Shown one piece after another: positions 16,059 through 25,393 of a stretch of 64,000 nucleotides of DNA. Every line of letters starts with the position of its first letter. Position 1 is the stretch's first letter. This stretch comes from Alkaliphilus sp. B6464 (GTDB lineage: Bacteria; Bacillota; Clostridia; Peptostreptococcales; Natronincolaceae): positions 1,426,001 through 1,490,000 of the forward strand of contig NZ_CP058557.1 in the NCBI RefSeq assembly GCF_018141165.1, given 5' to 3'. A program made the translations under genes and the position numbers. The notes under the pieces are model-generated. The model worked only from the letters and a program-made list of their open reading frames with translations. It did no database searches and was not told the origin of the DNA.

Positions 16059-16811
16059 ATGTCTAAAATTTTAGTTAAGGACCTAGATTTATATTATGGA
16101 AGCTTTCAAGCATTAAATAATATTTCCTTAAATATTGATGAAAAAAAGGTAACAGCTTTAATTGGACCTTCTGGCTGTGGTAAATCAACATTTTTAAGAA
16201 CATTAAATCGAATGAATGATTTAATAGAAGGGATTCGTATAAATGGGAATTTAGAACTAGAAGGGCAAAATGTATATGAAAAAGATGTAGATGTAGTTGC
16301 CCTTAGAAGAAGGGTAGGTATGGTATTTCAAAAACCAAATCCTTTTCCAAAATCAATTTATGAAAATGTGGCCTACGGTTCTAAAAGATATGGAGTGAAT
16401 TCTAAAATAGAGCTAGATGAGATCGTTGAGAAAAGCTTAAAAAAAGCAGCTCTATGGGATGAAGTTAAGGATCGGCTAAATAAATCTGCCCTTGGACTAT
16501 CTGGTGGGCAACAGCAAAGGCTATGTATTGCAAGGGCACTGGCGATGGAGCCAGAGGTGTTGTTAATGGACGAACCTACATCTGCATTAGATCCAATTGC
16601 TACAGCTAAAATCGAAGAGCTTATTATGGAGCTAAAAAAAGAGTATACAATAATAATAGTAACTCATTCAATGCAACAGGCTGCAAGAATATCAGATAGT
16701 ACTGCTTTTTTCCTAATGGGAGAATTAATTGAAGTAGGGAAGACAAAGGATATTTTCACAACACCTAGGGATAAGCGAACAGAGGACTATATTACAGGTC
16801 GTTTTGGATAG
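16059..16811 (+). CDS. pstB: Phosphate ABC transporter ATP-binding protein PstB
   Basis: 250 residues with Walker [10 protein letters not shown], the signature LSGGQQQRL, Walker [14 protein letters not shown] and the switch His in [22 protein letters not shown] is typical of PstB. It powers phosphate import and is also part of Pho signalling with PhoU. Ribosome site AGGAGGTAAAAT. Confidence 0.97.
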   Translation: MSKILVKDLDLYYGSFQALNNISLNIDEKKVTALIGPSGCGKSTFLRTLNRMNDLIEGIRINGNLELEGQNVYEKDVDVVALRRRVGMVFQKPNPFPKSIYENVAYGSKRYGVNSKIELDEIVEKSLKKAALWDEVKDRLNKSALGLSGGQQQRLCIARALAMEPEVLLMDEPTSALDPIATAKIEELIMELKKEYTIIIVTHSMQQAARISDSTAFFLMGELIEVGKTKDIFTTPRDKRTEDYITGRFG

Positions 16812-16823
16812 AGAGGAGATAAA

Positions 16824-17474
16824 ATGAGAGAAAGATTTATTAACCAATTAAGAGAACTAAATATTAAGCTATTAAGAATGGGCTCTATGGTTGAAAATAT
16901 TATTGAAGTATCCGTTCAATCCTTAGTAAACAAGGATCTAGATATGGCAAGGAAGGTGTACGAGCTGGATGACGAGATAGATGAATTAGAACTGAAGATT
17001 GAGAATGACTGTATGCAGTTACTAGCCCTTCAACAGCCAATGGCAAAGGATTTAAGAACTATAGGAACTATATTAAAAATTATAACTGACTTAGAAAGAA
17101 TGGGGGATCATGCGGTTAATATTGCTAAGATTACTATTAAAATAGGGAACGCACCTCTTATTAAGCCTCTTATTGATATTCCTAGGATGGCAAAGTTAGC
17201 AGAAGACATGGTAAGTAAAAGTCTAGATGCTTTTATGAAGGAAGATGTAGAATTAGCTAAAGAGGTTGCTTTTGAGGATGAAGCAGTAGATGAAATTTAC
17301 GAAGATATATATATGGAACTGATTGAAATGATGATTGAAAAACCAGAAATCATTCAACAAGCTACCTATTTACTTTTTATCGGTAGGTATTTAGAGCGTA
17401 TCGCTGACCATGCTACCAATGTAGGAGAACGGATTATTTATATGGTAACAGGGGAAAGGGTGGAAATAAATTAA
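16824..17474 (+). CDS. phoU: Phosphate signalling protein PhoU
   Basis: 216 residues of two three-helix PhoU repeats, each with the metal-binding signature: DLERMGDHAVNIAK near 90 and YLERIADHATNVGE near 195. PhoU links PstSCAB to the PhoR kinase so that the Pho regulon is off when phosphate is ample. Last gene of the operon, followed by a strong terminator. No phoPR pair is present in the window. Confidence 0.95.
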   Translation: MRERFINQLRELNIKLLRMGSMVENIIEVSVQSLVNKDLDMARKVYELDDEIDELELKIENDCMQLLALQQPMAKDLRTIGTILKIITDLERMGDHAVNIAKITIKIGNAPLIKPLIDIPRMAKLAEDMVSKSLDAFMKEDVELAKEVAFEDEAVDEIYEDIYMELIEMMIEKPEIIQQATYLLFIGRYLERIADHATNVGERIIYMVTGERVEIN

Positions 17475-17490
17475 ATAAAGTTATATTTAT

Positions 17491-17541
17491 AGCCATGCAA
17501 TGGATACAGGATATTTTACTGTATTCATTACATGGCTTTTG
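17491..17541 (+). terminator. Intrinsic terminator after phoU
   Basis: Outer stem AGCCATG/CATGGCT and inner stem AATGGATACAG/CTGTATTCATT (one mismatch) form a long hairpin ending in TTTT. Confidence 0.85.
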
Positions 17542-17649
17542 GAATTTAAATAGAAGCTTTAGGATCTAATAGTATATGTTTTGTTAAAGAGTACATTTAA
17601 TTTTATATAAAAAAGGAATAAATATTATTAGTATAGAAGGGTATAAAGT

Positions 17650-17715
17650 GGAACATGTTCCTTATATATTTGTTTCTTAGTTCTAACTTTATAGAAAAAG
17701 AGAAGTTCTAGAACT
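17650..17715. promoter_or_regulatory. Two 12-bp palindromes upstream of the patatin-like gene
   Basis: GGAACATGTTCC (17650-17661) and AGTTCTAGAACT (17704-17715) are both perfect palindromes built of GAAC/GTTC halves. They lie 49-114 bp before the patatin-like start. The spacing inside each does not fit the LexA box (GAAC-N4-GTTC). The binding protein is unknown. Confidence 0.4.
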
Positions 17716-17763
17716 GAAGTGTATCGGACATACTTTAAATAGACAGGAAGGGGGAGGTATATT

Positions 17764-18615
17764 ATGAAAAAAATAGGATTAGTACTTGAAGGTGGAGGAA
17801 TGAGGGGAGTTTATACCAGTGGTGTATTGGACTTTTTTATGGAGAACAATATGTATTTTCCTTACACAATAGGAGTTTCAGCAGGAGCTTGTAATGCTGT
17901 ATCCTATATTTCTAGACAAATTGGGCGAAGTAAGAAAGCCACAGTAGATTCCATAGATGATCCTAACTATATAAGTTATAGAAACTTGATTCGTCACGGT
18001 TATTTATTTCATATGGATTTAATATTTGATGAAATGCCAAATAAACTTATACCCTTTGATTACGAAACCTTCTATAATTCTAAAGAGGAATGTGTAATTG
18101 TTGCATCCAACTGTGAGACTGGTAGGCCCGTATATTTTTCTAAAAAAGATTGTAAAGATATAATGATGGTTTGTAGAGCTTCTAGTAGTCTTCCATTAGT
18201 TTCTAATATTGTTGAAATAGATGGTATGCCTCTTATGGATGGTGGAATAACGGATTCTATACCCATAAGGAAATCAATAAATGATGGTAATGAAGTAAAT
18301 GTCCTAATTTTAACTAGGGATAGGGAATATAGAAAGAAGCCTACTCGGGGTAAGTGGCTATTTGAAAAGGCATACGAAAAATATCCAAAGTTCCAAGAAG
18401 CTATTTTAAACCGATACAAATCATACAATAAAACTTTAGATTATATTGATGAACTTGAAAAAGAAAACAAGGTATTTGTTATTAGACCCAGTGAACCGGT
18501 CAAAATAAAGCGTATTGAAAAAGATACGGAAAAGCTTACAGAACTTTATAATGCAGGCTATGAAGATGCAAAAGTCATTTTTCCTAAGTTGTTAGAATGG
18601 ATTAGTGACAAATAA
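17764..18615 (+). CDS. Patatin-like phospholipase (RssA/YjjU type)
   Basis: 283 residues. The oxyanion loop EGGGMRG is at 9-15, the nucleophile motif GVSAG at 37-41 (Ser39) and the dyad Asp in DGG at 159-161. These are the complete Ser-Asp elements of bacterial patatins, which hydrolyse acyl esters of phospholipids. No signal peptide, so it should be cytoplasmic or peripherally membrane bound. Single gene with its own terminator; ribosome site GGGGGAGGTATATT. Confidence 0.9.
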   Translation: MKKIGLVLEGGGMRGVYTSGVLDFFMENNMYFPYTIGVSAGACNAVSYISRQIGRSKKATVDSIDDPNYISYRNLIRHGYLFHMDLIFDEMPNKLIPFDYETFYNSKEECVIVASNCETGRPVYFSKKDCKDIMMVCRASSSLPLVSNIVEIDGMPLMDGGITDSIPIRKSINDGNEVNVLILTRDREYRKKPTRGKWLFEKAYEKYPKFQEAILNRYKSYNKTLDYIDELEKENKVFVIRPSEPVKIKRIEKDTEKLTELYNAGYEDAKVIFPKLLEWISDK

Positions 18616-18622
18616 TAAGATA

Positions 18623-18670
18623 AGTCAGTTTAAAGGTTGAAACGAAATACACCTTTAGGCTGGCTTTTTT
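18623..18670 (+). terminator. Intrinsic terminator after the patatin-like gene
   Basis: AAGTCAGTTTAAAGGT pairs, with G-U pairs, with ACCTTTAGGCTGGCTT and is followed by a T-run. Confidence 0.7.
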
Positions 18671-18766
18671 ATTAGATGAAAGCATTCATTAAAGATGTTT
18701 TACCCAATATATGATGAAAATAATATAAATTTCTGTATACATTAAATAATTAATACAATAATTTAA

Positions 18767-18781
18767 TGATAATGATTATTG
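18767..18781 (+). promoter_or_regulatory. Fur-like operator upstream of suf
   Basis: TGATAAT-G-ATTATTG matches the 7-1-7 Fur box (TGATAAT-N-ATTATCA) at 12 of 14 arm positions. It lies about 120 bp before sufC, fitting iron-dependent control of iron-sulfur assembly. No regulator gene is nearby. Confidence 0.5.
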
Positions 18782-18890
18782 CTATTAACCATAGTAATAT
18801 GATAAAATAATAAATATAATTCCGAGCTACCAACTAGGAATTAAGAAAAAGCTAAATTAAAATAATAATAAATAAAAAGGAGTTATGAAA

Positions 18891-19628
18891 ATGAGTAAAT
18901 CGTTGCTTAAGATTAATAACTTACATGTTTCTATAGGAGAGAAAAGAATCTTAAAGGGTTTAAATTTAGAGATTAAACCTGGTGAAATTCACGCAATTAT
19001 GGGACCTAACGGTGGGGGTAAAAGTACATTATCCAACACTATAATGGGAAGTCCAAAAGGTGTAGTGGAGGAAGGAAGTATTTTACTAGAAGGGGAAGAG
19101 ATAAATAATTTAACAACAGATGAAAGAGCAAAAAAAGGAATCTTTTTATCCTTCCAATATCCAGAAGAAATTCCTGGAGTAACAGTACAAAATTTTTTAA
19201 GAACTGCTTACAATGCAGTTAAAAATGAAAATATTTCAATTTTAAAGTTTGAAAAGCTATTGAAAGATAAGATGGCTTTATTAGATATGAAGGAAGAATA
19301 TGCAAATCGTTATTTAAATGAAGGCTTCTCTGGTGGAGAAAAGAAAAAGAATGAAATTTTACAAATGTCTATTTTAGGGCCTAAGCTTGCTATTTTAGAT
19401 GAGACGGATTCAGGGTTAGATATTGATGCATTAAGAATAGTATCAGAAGGAGTTAATAAGGCAAAAGCAGAGGATACAGCAGTTCTTATTATTACTCACT
19501 ATAATAGAATTCTTGATTATATTAAGCCAGATGTAGTGCACGTATTGATGGACGGTAAAATTGTAAAAAGCGGTGATCGTAATTTAGCTAAAATGCTAGA
19601 AGACACAGGATACGAAGATATTAAATGA
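18891..19628 (+). CDS. sufC: Fe-S cluster assembly ATPase SufC
   Basis: 245 residues from ATG 18891, spaced 8 nt from AAGGAG; ATG 18885 is too close to that site. ABC ATPase motifs are [19 protein letters not shown] and [12 protein letters not shown], the last two diagnostic for SufC. It forms the SufBC2D scaffold with SufB and SufD. First gene of sufCBDSU. Confidence 0.96.
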   Translation: MSKSLLKINNLHVSIGEKRILKGLNLEIKPGEIHAIMGPNGGGKSTLSNTIMGSPKGVVEEGSILLEGEEINNLTTDERAKKGIFLSFQYPEEIPGVTVQNFLRTAYNAVKNENISILKFEKLLKDKMALLDMKEEYANRYLNEGFSGGEKKKNEILQMSILGPKLAILDETDSGLDIDALRIVSEGVNKAKAEDTAVLIITHYNRILDYIKPDVVHVLMDGKIVKSGDRNLAKMLEDTGYEDIK

Positions 19629-19712
19629 TATATTCAAAATAAGTTCTATTAGTATTTTATTTTAAGTCTGTAAAAAATGTATATTACAACTCTGCTTAAG
19701 GAGGTAAAATAA

Positions 19713-21116
19713 GTGAGCAAAAAATATATAGAAGATATCGATTTTAGTCGTTATGACGTTAAAAATGAAGTTAGATTTAGCTATAAAACAGAAAAAGGTC
19801 TAACAAGAGAAATAGTTGAAGCCATATCCAACCAAAAGAATGAGCCCGATTGGATGAGAGATTTTCGATTAAAGTCCTTAGATATTTACAATAGCAAACC
19901 AATCCCGACTTGGGGGGTAGATCTTAGTGAACTAAATCTAGATGAAATAATTACTTATTTAAGATCAGACACTAAAATGAATCATACTTGGGATGATGTG
20001 CCAGATGATATTAAAAATACCTTTGAGTTGTTAGGCATTCCAAAGGCAGAAAGAGAAGCCTTGGCAGGTGTGGGGGCCCAATACGATTCGGAAGTAGTAT
20101 ACCACAGTATGCAAGACGAATTAGCAAAGCAAGGTGTTATATTCACTGATATGGAAGCTGCTGTAAGAGATCATGGAGAAATGGTTAAGGAATATTTTAT
20201 GACAAAATGTGTTCCTCCAAATGATCATAAATTTGCAGCCTTACATGGCGCAGTATGGAGTGGAGGTAGCTTTGTTTATGTACCACCTGGGGTAAAGGTA
20301 GAAATCCCACTACAAGCATACTTTAGAATGAATGCTCCAGGTTCTGGGCAGTTTGAGCATACTTTAATTATTGTAGATAAAGGGGCAGAACTTCATTTTA
20401 TTGAAGGATGCTCGGCGCCTCAATATTCAGTCCATAACCTACATGCGGGTTGCGTGGAGCTTTTCGTAAAGGAAGGTGCTAGATTAAGATATAGTACGAT
20501 AGAAAACTGGAGCCGTAATACTTATAACTTAAATACAAAGAGAGTTATCGTTGAAAAAGATGGAATAATGGAATGGGTATCTGGGTCCTTTGGTAGTAAA
20601 GTTTCTATGCTATATCCTTGTACAGTTTTAAAGGGTGAAGGTGCGAAGGTGGACCATACTCAAATTACCTTTTCAGCTAGGGGGCAAAACTTAGATACAG
20701 GATCTAAAATAATCCATGCGGCACCTAATACAACATCTAGAGTTATTTCAAAGAGCATTTCTAAGGATGGAGGTATTGCATTTTATAGAGGATTATTAAG
20801 AGTTGCTCCTAATGCACATGGTTGCAAGGCAAATGTGGAGTGTGAATCCCTAATGCTAGATAATGAATCAAGAGCGGATACTGTACCAATTATTGAACTT
20901 ATGAATGATGATATAGATATTGGGCATGAAGCAAAGGTAGGAAGGATTAGTGAAGAACAAATATATTATTTAATGAGTAGAGGAATTGGAGAACAAGAGG
21001 CAAAAGCAATGATCGTAAGGGGCTTTGTTGAACCTATTGCAAACTCCTTGCCTTTAGAATATGCGGTTGAGCTTAATCGATTAATTAAACTAGAGCTAGA
21101 AGGAGCAATAGGTTAG
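19713..21116 (+). CDS. sufB: Fe-S cluster assembly scaffold SufB
   Basis: 467 residues from GTG behind GGAGGTAAAATAA. The beta-helix core and C-terminal features (ANVECESLMLDNESRADTVP, then GHEAKVGRIS) are typical of SufB. It carries the nascent cluster in the SufBCD complex. Conserved Cys and His/Glu residues in the core are present (LHAGCVELF, NVECESL). Confidence 0.97.
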   Translation: MSKKYIEDIDFSRYDVKNEVRFSYKTEKGLTREIVEAISNQKNEPDWMRDFRLKSLDIYNSKPIPTWGVDLSELNLDEIITYLRSDTKMNHTWDDVPDDIKNTFELLGIPKAEREALAGVGAQYDSEVVYHSMQDELAKQGVIFTDMEAAVRDHGEMVKEYFMTKCVPPNDHKFAALHGAVWSGGSFVYVPPGVKVEIPLQAYFRMNAPGSGQFEHTLIIVDKGAELHFIEGCSAPQYSVHNLHAGCVELFVKEGARLRYSTIENWSRNTYNLNTKRVIVEKDGIMEWVSGSFGSKVSMLYPCTVLKGEGAKVDHTQITFSARGQNLDTGSKIIHAAPNTTSRVISKSISKDGGIAFYRGLLRVAPNAHGCKANVECESLMLDNESRADTVPIIELMNDDIDIGHEAKVGRISEEQIYYLMSRGIGEQEAKAMIVRGFVEPIANSLPLEYAVELNRLIKLELEGAIG

Positions 21117-21127
21117 GAGGGAGAAAA

Positions 21128-22312
21128 ATGATAAAAGTGCAGCCAATGGATGAAAATACTTGTACAGAAATAAGCAGAGAAGATTCTTCGTATGTGCAAG
21201 TGGAAAGAAATAAGGCATTAAAATTGTTTTTGAATGAATCTGTGCCAAAGTGGAAGAGGGTAAAGCTAAATGATTTCAAAGTTCCGAGTTACAGTAGATA
21301 TGAATATCCATATTTTAAAATTGGAGCAGAAACTGAATTTTGCCTAGAGGAAATATCAATTGCCCTTAATGATAACTCTAGGGTTAAGGAAGTCGTTAAT
21401 ATAAATAAAAGTTTCGGCGTTGGCAAAAAGTTTACATCAATGGTTGAAGCTTTTTACAATGCTGGAATAATGCTTCATGTTCCTAAAAATACTCAGGTTT
21501 CAAATGTTATTAAAATTGATTACAGATTGGATAGAGATAACCCACTACTATTAGATTACAACATTATTTTGGCAGAACAGAGCAGTAAGGTTACTATTGT
21601 AATAGACTACAATAGTGAGAATGGAGTAGATAGTCTATTCCACAATGGAATTACTAAAATAATTGCAAAGGCAGATTCAGAAGTAAATATTGTTAAACTA
21701 CAAAGAATGCAGGATACTTCCTATCACTTTGACTCTAACATCGCTATAGTAGAAGGAGATGCAAGGGTAAATTGGTACACAATTGAAATGGGCAGTTTTT
21801 TGAGTGCAACAGATTTCAGCACCTATTTAGATGAAAGGGGAAGCGAAGGTACACTTAAGTCTTTATTTTTAGGTGATGGAGAAAGAAAACTAGATATGTC
21901 TTATCAAATGACACATTTAGGTGCTAACTCAAATAGTGATATTCAAAGCCACGGAGCATTAAAGGATAAAGCCTACTCTATTTTTAGAGGTAACTTAGAC
22001 CTGAAAAAGGGTGCTAAAAAATCTGTTGGAGCAGAAAGTCAAACAGTTCTTTTGTTAGATAAGGAAGTTCGCTGCGATGCTTTACCTGTGTTGCTTTGTG
22101 AAGAGGACGATGTAAAAGCTAATCATGCAGCTAGTGCAGGGCAATTAGAAAAAAGTAAGCTTTATTACTTGATGAGCAGAGGACTATCTATGTTGGAAGC
22201 AAAAAAACTTATTATAGAGGGCTCTTTTAGACCTATCATAGATCAGATCCCTATGGTAGATATACGAGAAATTGTGGAAGAGGAAGTTACAAGGAGGATT
22301 ATCCATGGATAA
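21128..22312 (+). CDS. sufD: Fe-S cluster assembly protein SufD
   Basis: 394 residues of the SufBD family: QSHGALKDKAYSIFRGNLDL, then VRCDALPVLLCEEDDVKANHAASAG with the conserved His of SufD. Partners SufB in the scaffold. Its end overlaps the sufS start by 8 bp. Confidence 0.95.
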   Translation: MIKVQPMDENTCTEISREDSSYVQVERNKALKLFLNESVPKWKRVKLNDFKVPSYSRYEYPYFKIGAETEFCLEEISIALNDNSRVKEVVNINKSFGVGKKFTSMVEAFYNAGIMLHVPKNTQVSNVIKIDYRLDRDNPLLLDYNIILAEQSSKVTIVIDYNSENGVDSLFHNGITKIIAKADSEVNIVKLQRMQDTSYHFDSNIAIVEGDARVNWYTIEMGSFLSATDFSTYLDERGSEGTLKSLFLGDGERKLDMSYQMTHLGANSNSDIQSHGALKDKAYSIFRGNLDLKKGAKKSVGAESQTVLLLDKEVRCDALPVLLCEEDDVKANHAASAGQLEKSKLYYLMSRGLSMLEAKKLIIEGSFRPIIDQIPMVDIREIVEEEVTRRIIHG

Positions 22313-23546
22313 TACTTTTGATATTAAACAAATAAGAAAAGACTTTCCTATACTTCAGACAACTGCCTACGGAAAACCTTTAATATATTTAGATAGTGGA
22401 GCCACTACTCAAAAACCTGTTCAAGTAATTAAGACTATGGAGAGATACTATAAGGAGTACAATGCCAATGTCCATCGTGGAGCACACTATTTAAGCATAA
22501 TGGCTACAGAGGCCCATGAAACTGCGAGAGAAAGAGTTGCAGGTTTTATAGGAGCGTCTAACTCAAGTTCAATTATATTTACAAGAAATGCTACGGAAGG
22601 GATAAATTTAATAGCATATGCTTGGGCTATGGATCATCTTAAAGCAGGAGATGAAATTATTCTTACTATAGCAGAACATCACAGTAATATACTTCCTTGG
22701 CAATACGTCGCACAAAAAACTGGAGCGATTTTAAAATATGTCTATTTAACAGAAGATGAAAGATTAGATATAGACCAGTATAGAAAAATGATTAATAGTA
22801 AAGTAAGGCTAGTAACAATTCAGCATATGTCTAATGTTTTAGGTATTATCAATCCTGTAGAGGAAATTATTAGTCTAGCCCATGAAAAAGGAGCGAGGGT
22901 TTTAGTAGATGGAGCCCAAAGTGTTCCACATATGCCGGTTGATGTATCTAAACTAGACTGTGATTTTCTAGTGTTCTCTGCTCATAAAATGTGTGGGCCA
23001 ATGGGGATAGGTGTACTATATATTAAGAAAAATATGTTAGATCAAGTAAACCCATTTCTCTTTGGTGGAGAAATGATTGCAGAAGTGGAGGAGCAAAGTG
23101 CAACCTTTGCACCAGCTCCACTAAAGTTTGAGGCAGGGACACCAAATGTAGGCGGAAGTATTGGTCTTGTAAGCGCTATTGACTATTTAGAGTCTATAGG
23201 AATGGATAAAATTTTAGAGCATGAAAGGCAGCTTACCTCCTTTGCAATAAAAAAAATGTCCTCTTTAGATTTTATAAAAATACACGGACCTTTAAATATG
23301 AAAAACAGAGGAGGAGTTATTTCCTTTAGCGTAAAGGGAGTTCATCCCCATGATGTGGCTACTATATTAGATCAAGATGGTATTGCTGTTAGAAGCGGTC
23401 ATCATTGTGCCCAGCCTTTAATGAAATACTTAGATGTACCAGCTACATCTAGGGCAAGCTTTTATATTTATAACACTATGGAGGAAGTAGAGATATTTAT
23501 CAATAGACTTAAAAATATAAGGAAGTGGTTTAAATATGGATCTTAA
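22305..23546 (+). CDS. sufS: Cysteine desulfurase SufS
   Basis: 413 residues from ATG 22305, preceded by AGGAGGATTATCC; a longer frame from 22272 has no site. PLP-binding Lys228 is in FSAHKMCGPMG and the catalytic Cys is in VRSGHHCAQP near 365, the short-loop type II arrangement. It takes sulfur from cysteine and passes it to SufU. Overlaps both neighbours. Confidence 0.97.
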   Translation: MDNTFDIKQIRKDFPILQTTAYGKPLIYLDSGATTQKPVQVIKTMERYYKEYNANVHRGAHYLSIMATEAHETARERVAGFIGASNSSSIIFTRNATEGINLIAYAWAMDHLKAGDEIILTIAEHHSNILPWQYVAQKTGAILKYVYLTEDERLDIDQYRKMINSKVRLVTIQHMSNVLGIINPVEEIISLAHEKGARVLVDGAQSVPHMPVDVSKLDCDFLVFSAHKMCGPMGIGVLYIKKNMLDQVNPFLFGGEMIAEVEEQSATFAPAPLKFEAGTPNVGGSIGLVSAIDYLESIGMDKILEHERQLTSFAIKKMSSLDFIKIHGPLNMKNRGGVISFSVKGVHPHDVATILDQDGIAVRSGHHCAQPLMKYLDVPATSRASFYIYNTMEEVEIFINRLKNIRKWFKYGS

Positions 23547-23970
23547 TCAATTATATTCCCAAGTTATTTTAGAGCACTATGAAAATTCTACTCATCGTAG
23601 AGAAATGGAGGGAGATCACATATGTGAGAGGGGATATAGTCCTCTTTGTGGTGATGATATAACGCTACAGGTAAAGTTTAATAAAAATATTATTGAGGAT
23701 GTAGCCTTTAAAGGTAAGGGCTGTGCTATAAGCCAGGCTTCTACTTCTATGCTTATTGATCTTATAAAAGGAAAAAATGTAGAAGAAGTTTTAAAACTTA
23801 TTGATGAATTTTTGAAGATGATTAAAAAGGAAGATGGAGATTATGAAATTCTGGAGGATGCGCAGATTCTACAAGGCGTTTCAGACTTTCCAGCTAGGAT
23901 TAAATGTGCAGTTTTAGCATGGCATACACTTAAAAATATAATTGTAAAACAATATGAAATGAGCAAGTAA
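23536..23970 (+). CDS. sufU: Zinc-dependent sulfurtransferase SufU
   Basis: 144 residues with the SufU zinc ligands C38 and D40 (LCGDD), C63 (GKGCAIS) and C124 (IKCAVLAW). It accepts persulfide sulfur from SufS. The insert between the second and third Cys is the SufU hallmark that separates it from IscU. Last gene of the suf operon. Confidence 0.95.
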   Translation: MDLNQLYSQVILEHYENSTHRREMEGDHICERGYSPLCGDDITLQVKFNKNIIEDVAFKGKGCAISQASTSMLIDLIKGKNVEEVLKLIDEFLKMIKKEDGDYEILEDAQILQGVSDFPARIKCAVLAWHTLKNIIVKQYEMSK

Positions 23971-24084
23971 TAAATAACGTATATTGATTAATCTACATTA
24001 TTAAAAAGTTGTTTTAAAAAGACAAGAACTATGATATGATGATGTAGTGTGATACAATTATAACAATTTTGGAGGTGTCTAGTT

Positions 24085-25326
24085 GTGGATAAACAACAAA
24101 AAATTGCACTTATTTTAATGCCTATATTAGCAATTGGTATTTTGGCAGGCGGAATGTTTATGTCAGGTAAAGCGAATCCGGCTTCAGCTGCTACTTATAC
24201 AGACGGTGTATACGAAGGTGAAGGAGAAGGATTTGCAGGAGCAATTAAAGTTAAGGTTGCAGTAGAAGGTGGAAAAATTGCTTCTATAGAGCTATTAGAG
24301 CATGGTGAAACAGAAGGAATCGGCGATAAGGGAGCAGAAGCAGTTATTGCAAGCATTATTGCAGAGCAAAAAACAGATGTAGATGTATCATCTGGAGCTA
24401 CATTATCAAGTAATGGTGTAATGGAAGCTGTTAAAAATGCTTTAGCTGGTGCTGGAGGATCACAAAGCTTTACAGATGGAGAGTTTGAAGGTGAGGCAGA
24501 AGGATTCCACGGAGTTCTTAAACTTAAGGTTAAAGTAGATAGCGGAAAAATCACTTCTATAGAATTATTAGAGCATGGCGAAACTGAAGGAATCGGTGAC
24601 GTAGGAGCTCAAGAAGTTATTGATAGAATTATTGCAGAACAAAAAACAGATGTTGATGTATCAACTGGAGCTACATTCTCAAGTAATGCTGTAATGGAAG
24701 CTGTTAAAAATGCTTTAGCAGGAGGAACTGGTGGAGCAGAAGAAACTGCTGAAGAAATTGAATTTATTGATGGAGTTTACGAAGGAGCAGCAGAAGGCTT
24801 CCATGGAAATATTAAAGTTAAAGTAGAAGTTAAAGATGGAAAACTTGTAATTGTAGAGGTTTTAGAGCAGGATGAAACAGAAGGAATCGGTGATGTTGCT
24901 TTAGAAGAACTTTCAGAAACTATGGTTACAGAGCAAAATATTGAAATTGACAATGTATCAGGAGCAACTTATTCAAGCAAAGGAATTAAAGAGGCTGTTA
25001 AAAATGCTCTATTATCTGCTGGTTCTGCAGAAGCTGTAGAAGCTGTTGAGGAAATTGAATTTGTTGATGGAGTTTATGAGGGAGCTGCTGAAGGCTTCCA
25101 CGGAGATGTTAAAGTAAAGGTTGAAGTTAAAGACGGAAAGCTTGCTAAAGTAGAAGTTTTAGAGCAAAGTGAAACAGAAGGAATAGGTGATGTTGCTCTA
25201 GAAGAATTAGCAAATACTATGGTTGAAAAGCAAACTGTTGAAGTTGACGATGTATCAGGAGCAACTTTCTCAAGTACAGGAATTAAAGAAGCTGTTAAAA
25301 GTGCATTAAAAGGTACATCTAAATAA
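24085..25326 (+). CDS. Secreted protein with four tandem FMN-binding domains
   Basis: 413 residues: an N-terminal signal or anchor helix (residues 7-27) with a possible signal-peptidase site after NPASA, then four FMN_bind domains (PF04205) at about 38-121, 129-212, 227-310 and 326-409. Each ends with the flavinylation motif (VSSGAT, VSTGAT, NVSGAT, DVSGAT) with acceptor Thr at 106, 197, 295 and 394. Repeats 1-2 and 3-4 are closest to each other, pointing to two rounds of duplication. In the family an ApbE transferase attaches FMN to Thr, and such proteins shuttle electrons outside the membrane. No apbE is in the window. GTG start behind GGAGGTGTCTAGTT. Confidence 0.88.
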   Translation: MDKQQKIALILMPILAIGILAGGMFMSGKANPASAATYTDGVYEGEGEGFAGAIKVKVAVEGGKIASIELLEHGETEGIGDKGAEAVIASIIAEQKTDVDVSSGATLSSNGVMEAVKNALAGAGGSQSFTDGEFEGEAEGFHGVLKLKVKVDSGKITSIELLEHGETEGIGDVGAQEVIDRIIAEQKTDVDVSTGATFSSNAVMEAVKNALAGGTGGAEETAEEIEFIDGVYEGAAEGFHGNIKVKVEVKDGKLVIVEVLEQDETEGIGDVALEELSETMVTEQNIEIDNVSGATYSSKGIKEAVKNALLSAGSAEAVEAVEEIEFVDGVYEGAAEGFHGDVKVKVEVKDGKLAKVEVLEQSETEGIGDVALEELANTMVEKQTVEVDDVSGATFSSTGIKEAVKSALKGTSK

Positions 25327-25337
25327 ATAAGGACACT

Positions 25338-25367
25338 AAAAAACCTCGAGGAAGCTCGAGGTTTTTT
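25338..25367. terminator. Bidirectional terminator
   Basis: AAAAAACCTCGAG-GAAG-CTCGAGGTTTTTT forms a perfect stem with a GC core. It separates the FMN-domain gene from the convergent nhaC. Confidence 0.9.
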
Positions 25368-25393
25368 AATGTCTAGAATTCGATGCGATGTTA

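Noticed and set aside
17650-17661. LexA/SOS box at GGAACATGTTCC
   Set aside because: The half sites are 2 bp apart rather than the 4 bp of the Firmicute LexA box, and the gene downstream is not an SOS type.
24200-25320. Direct repeats as a CRISPR or satellite array
   Set aside because: The repeats are about 290 bp units in frame and encode FMN-binding domains.
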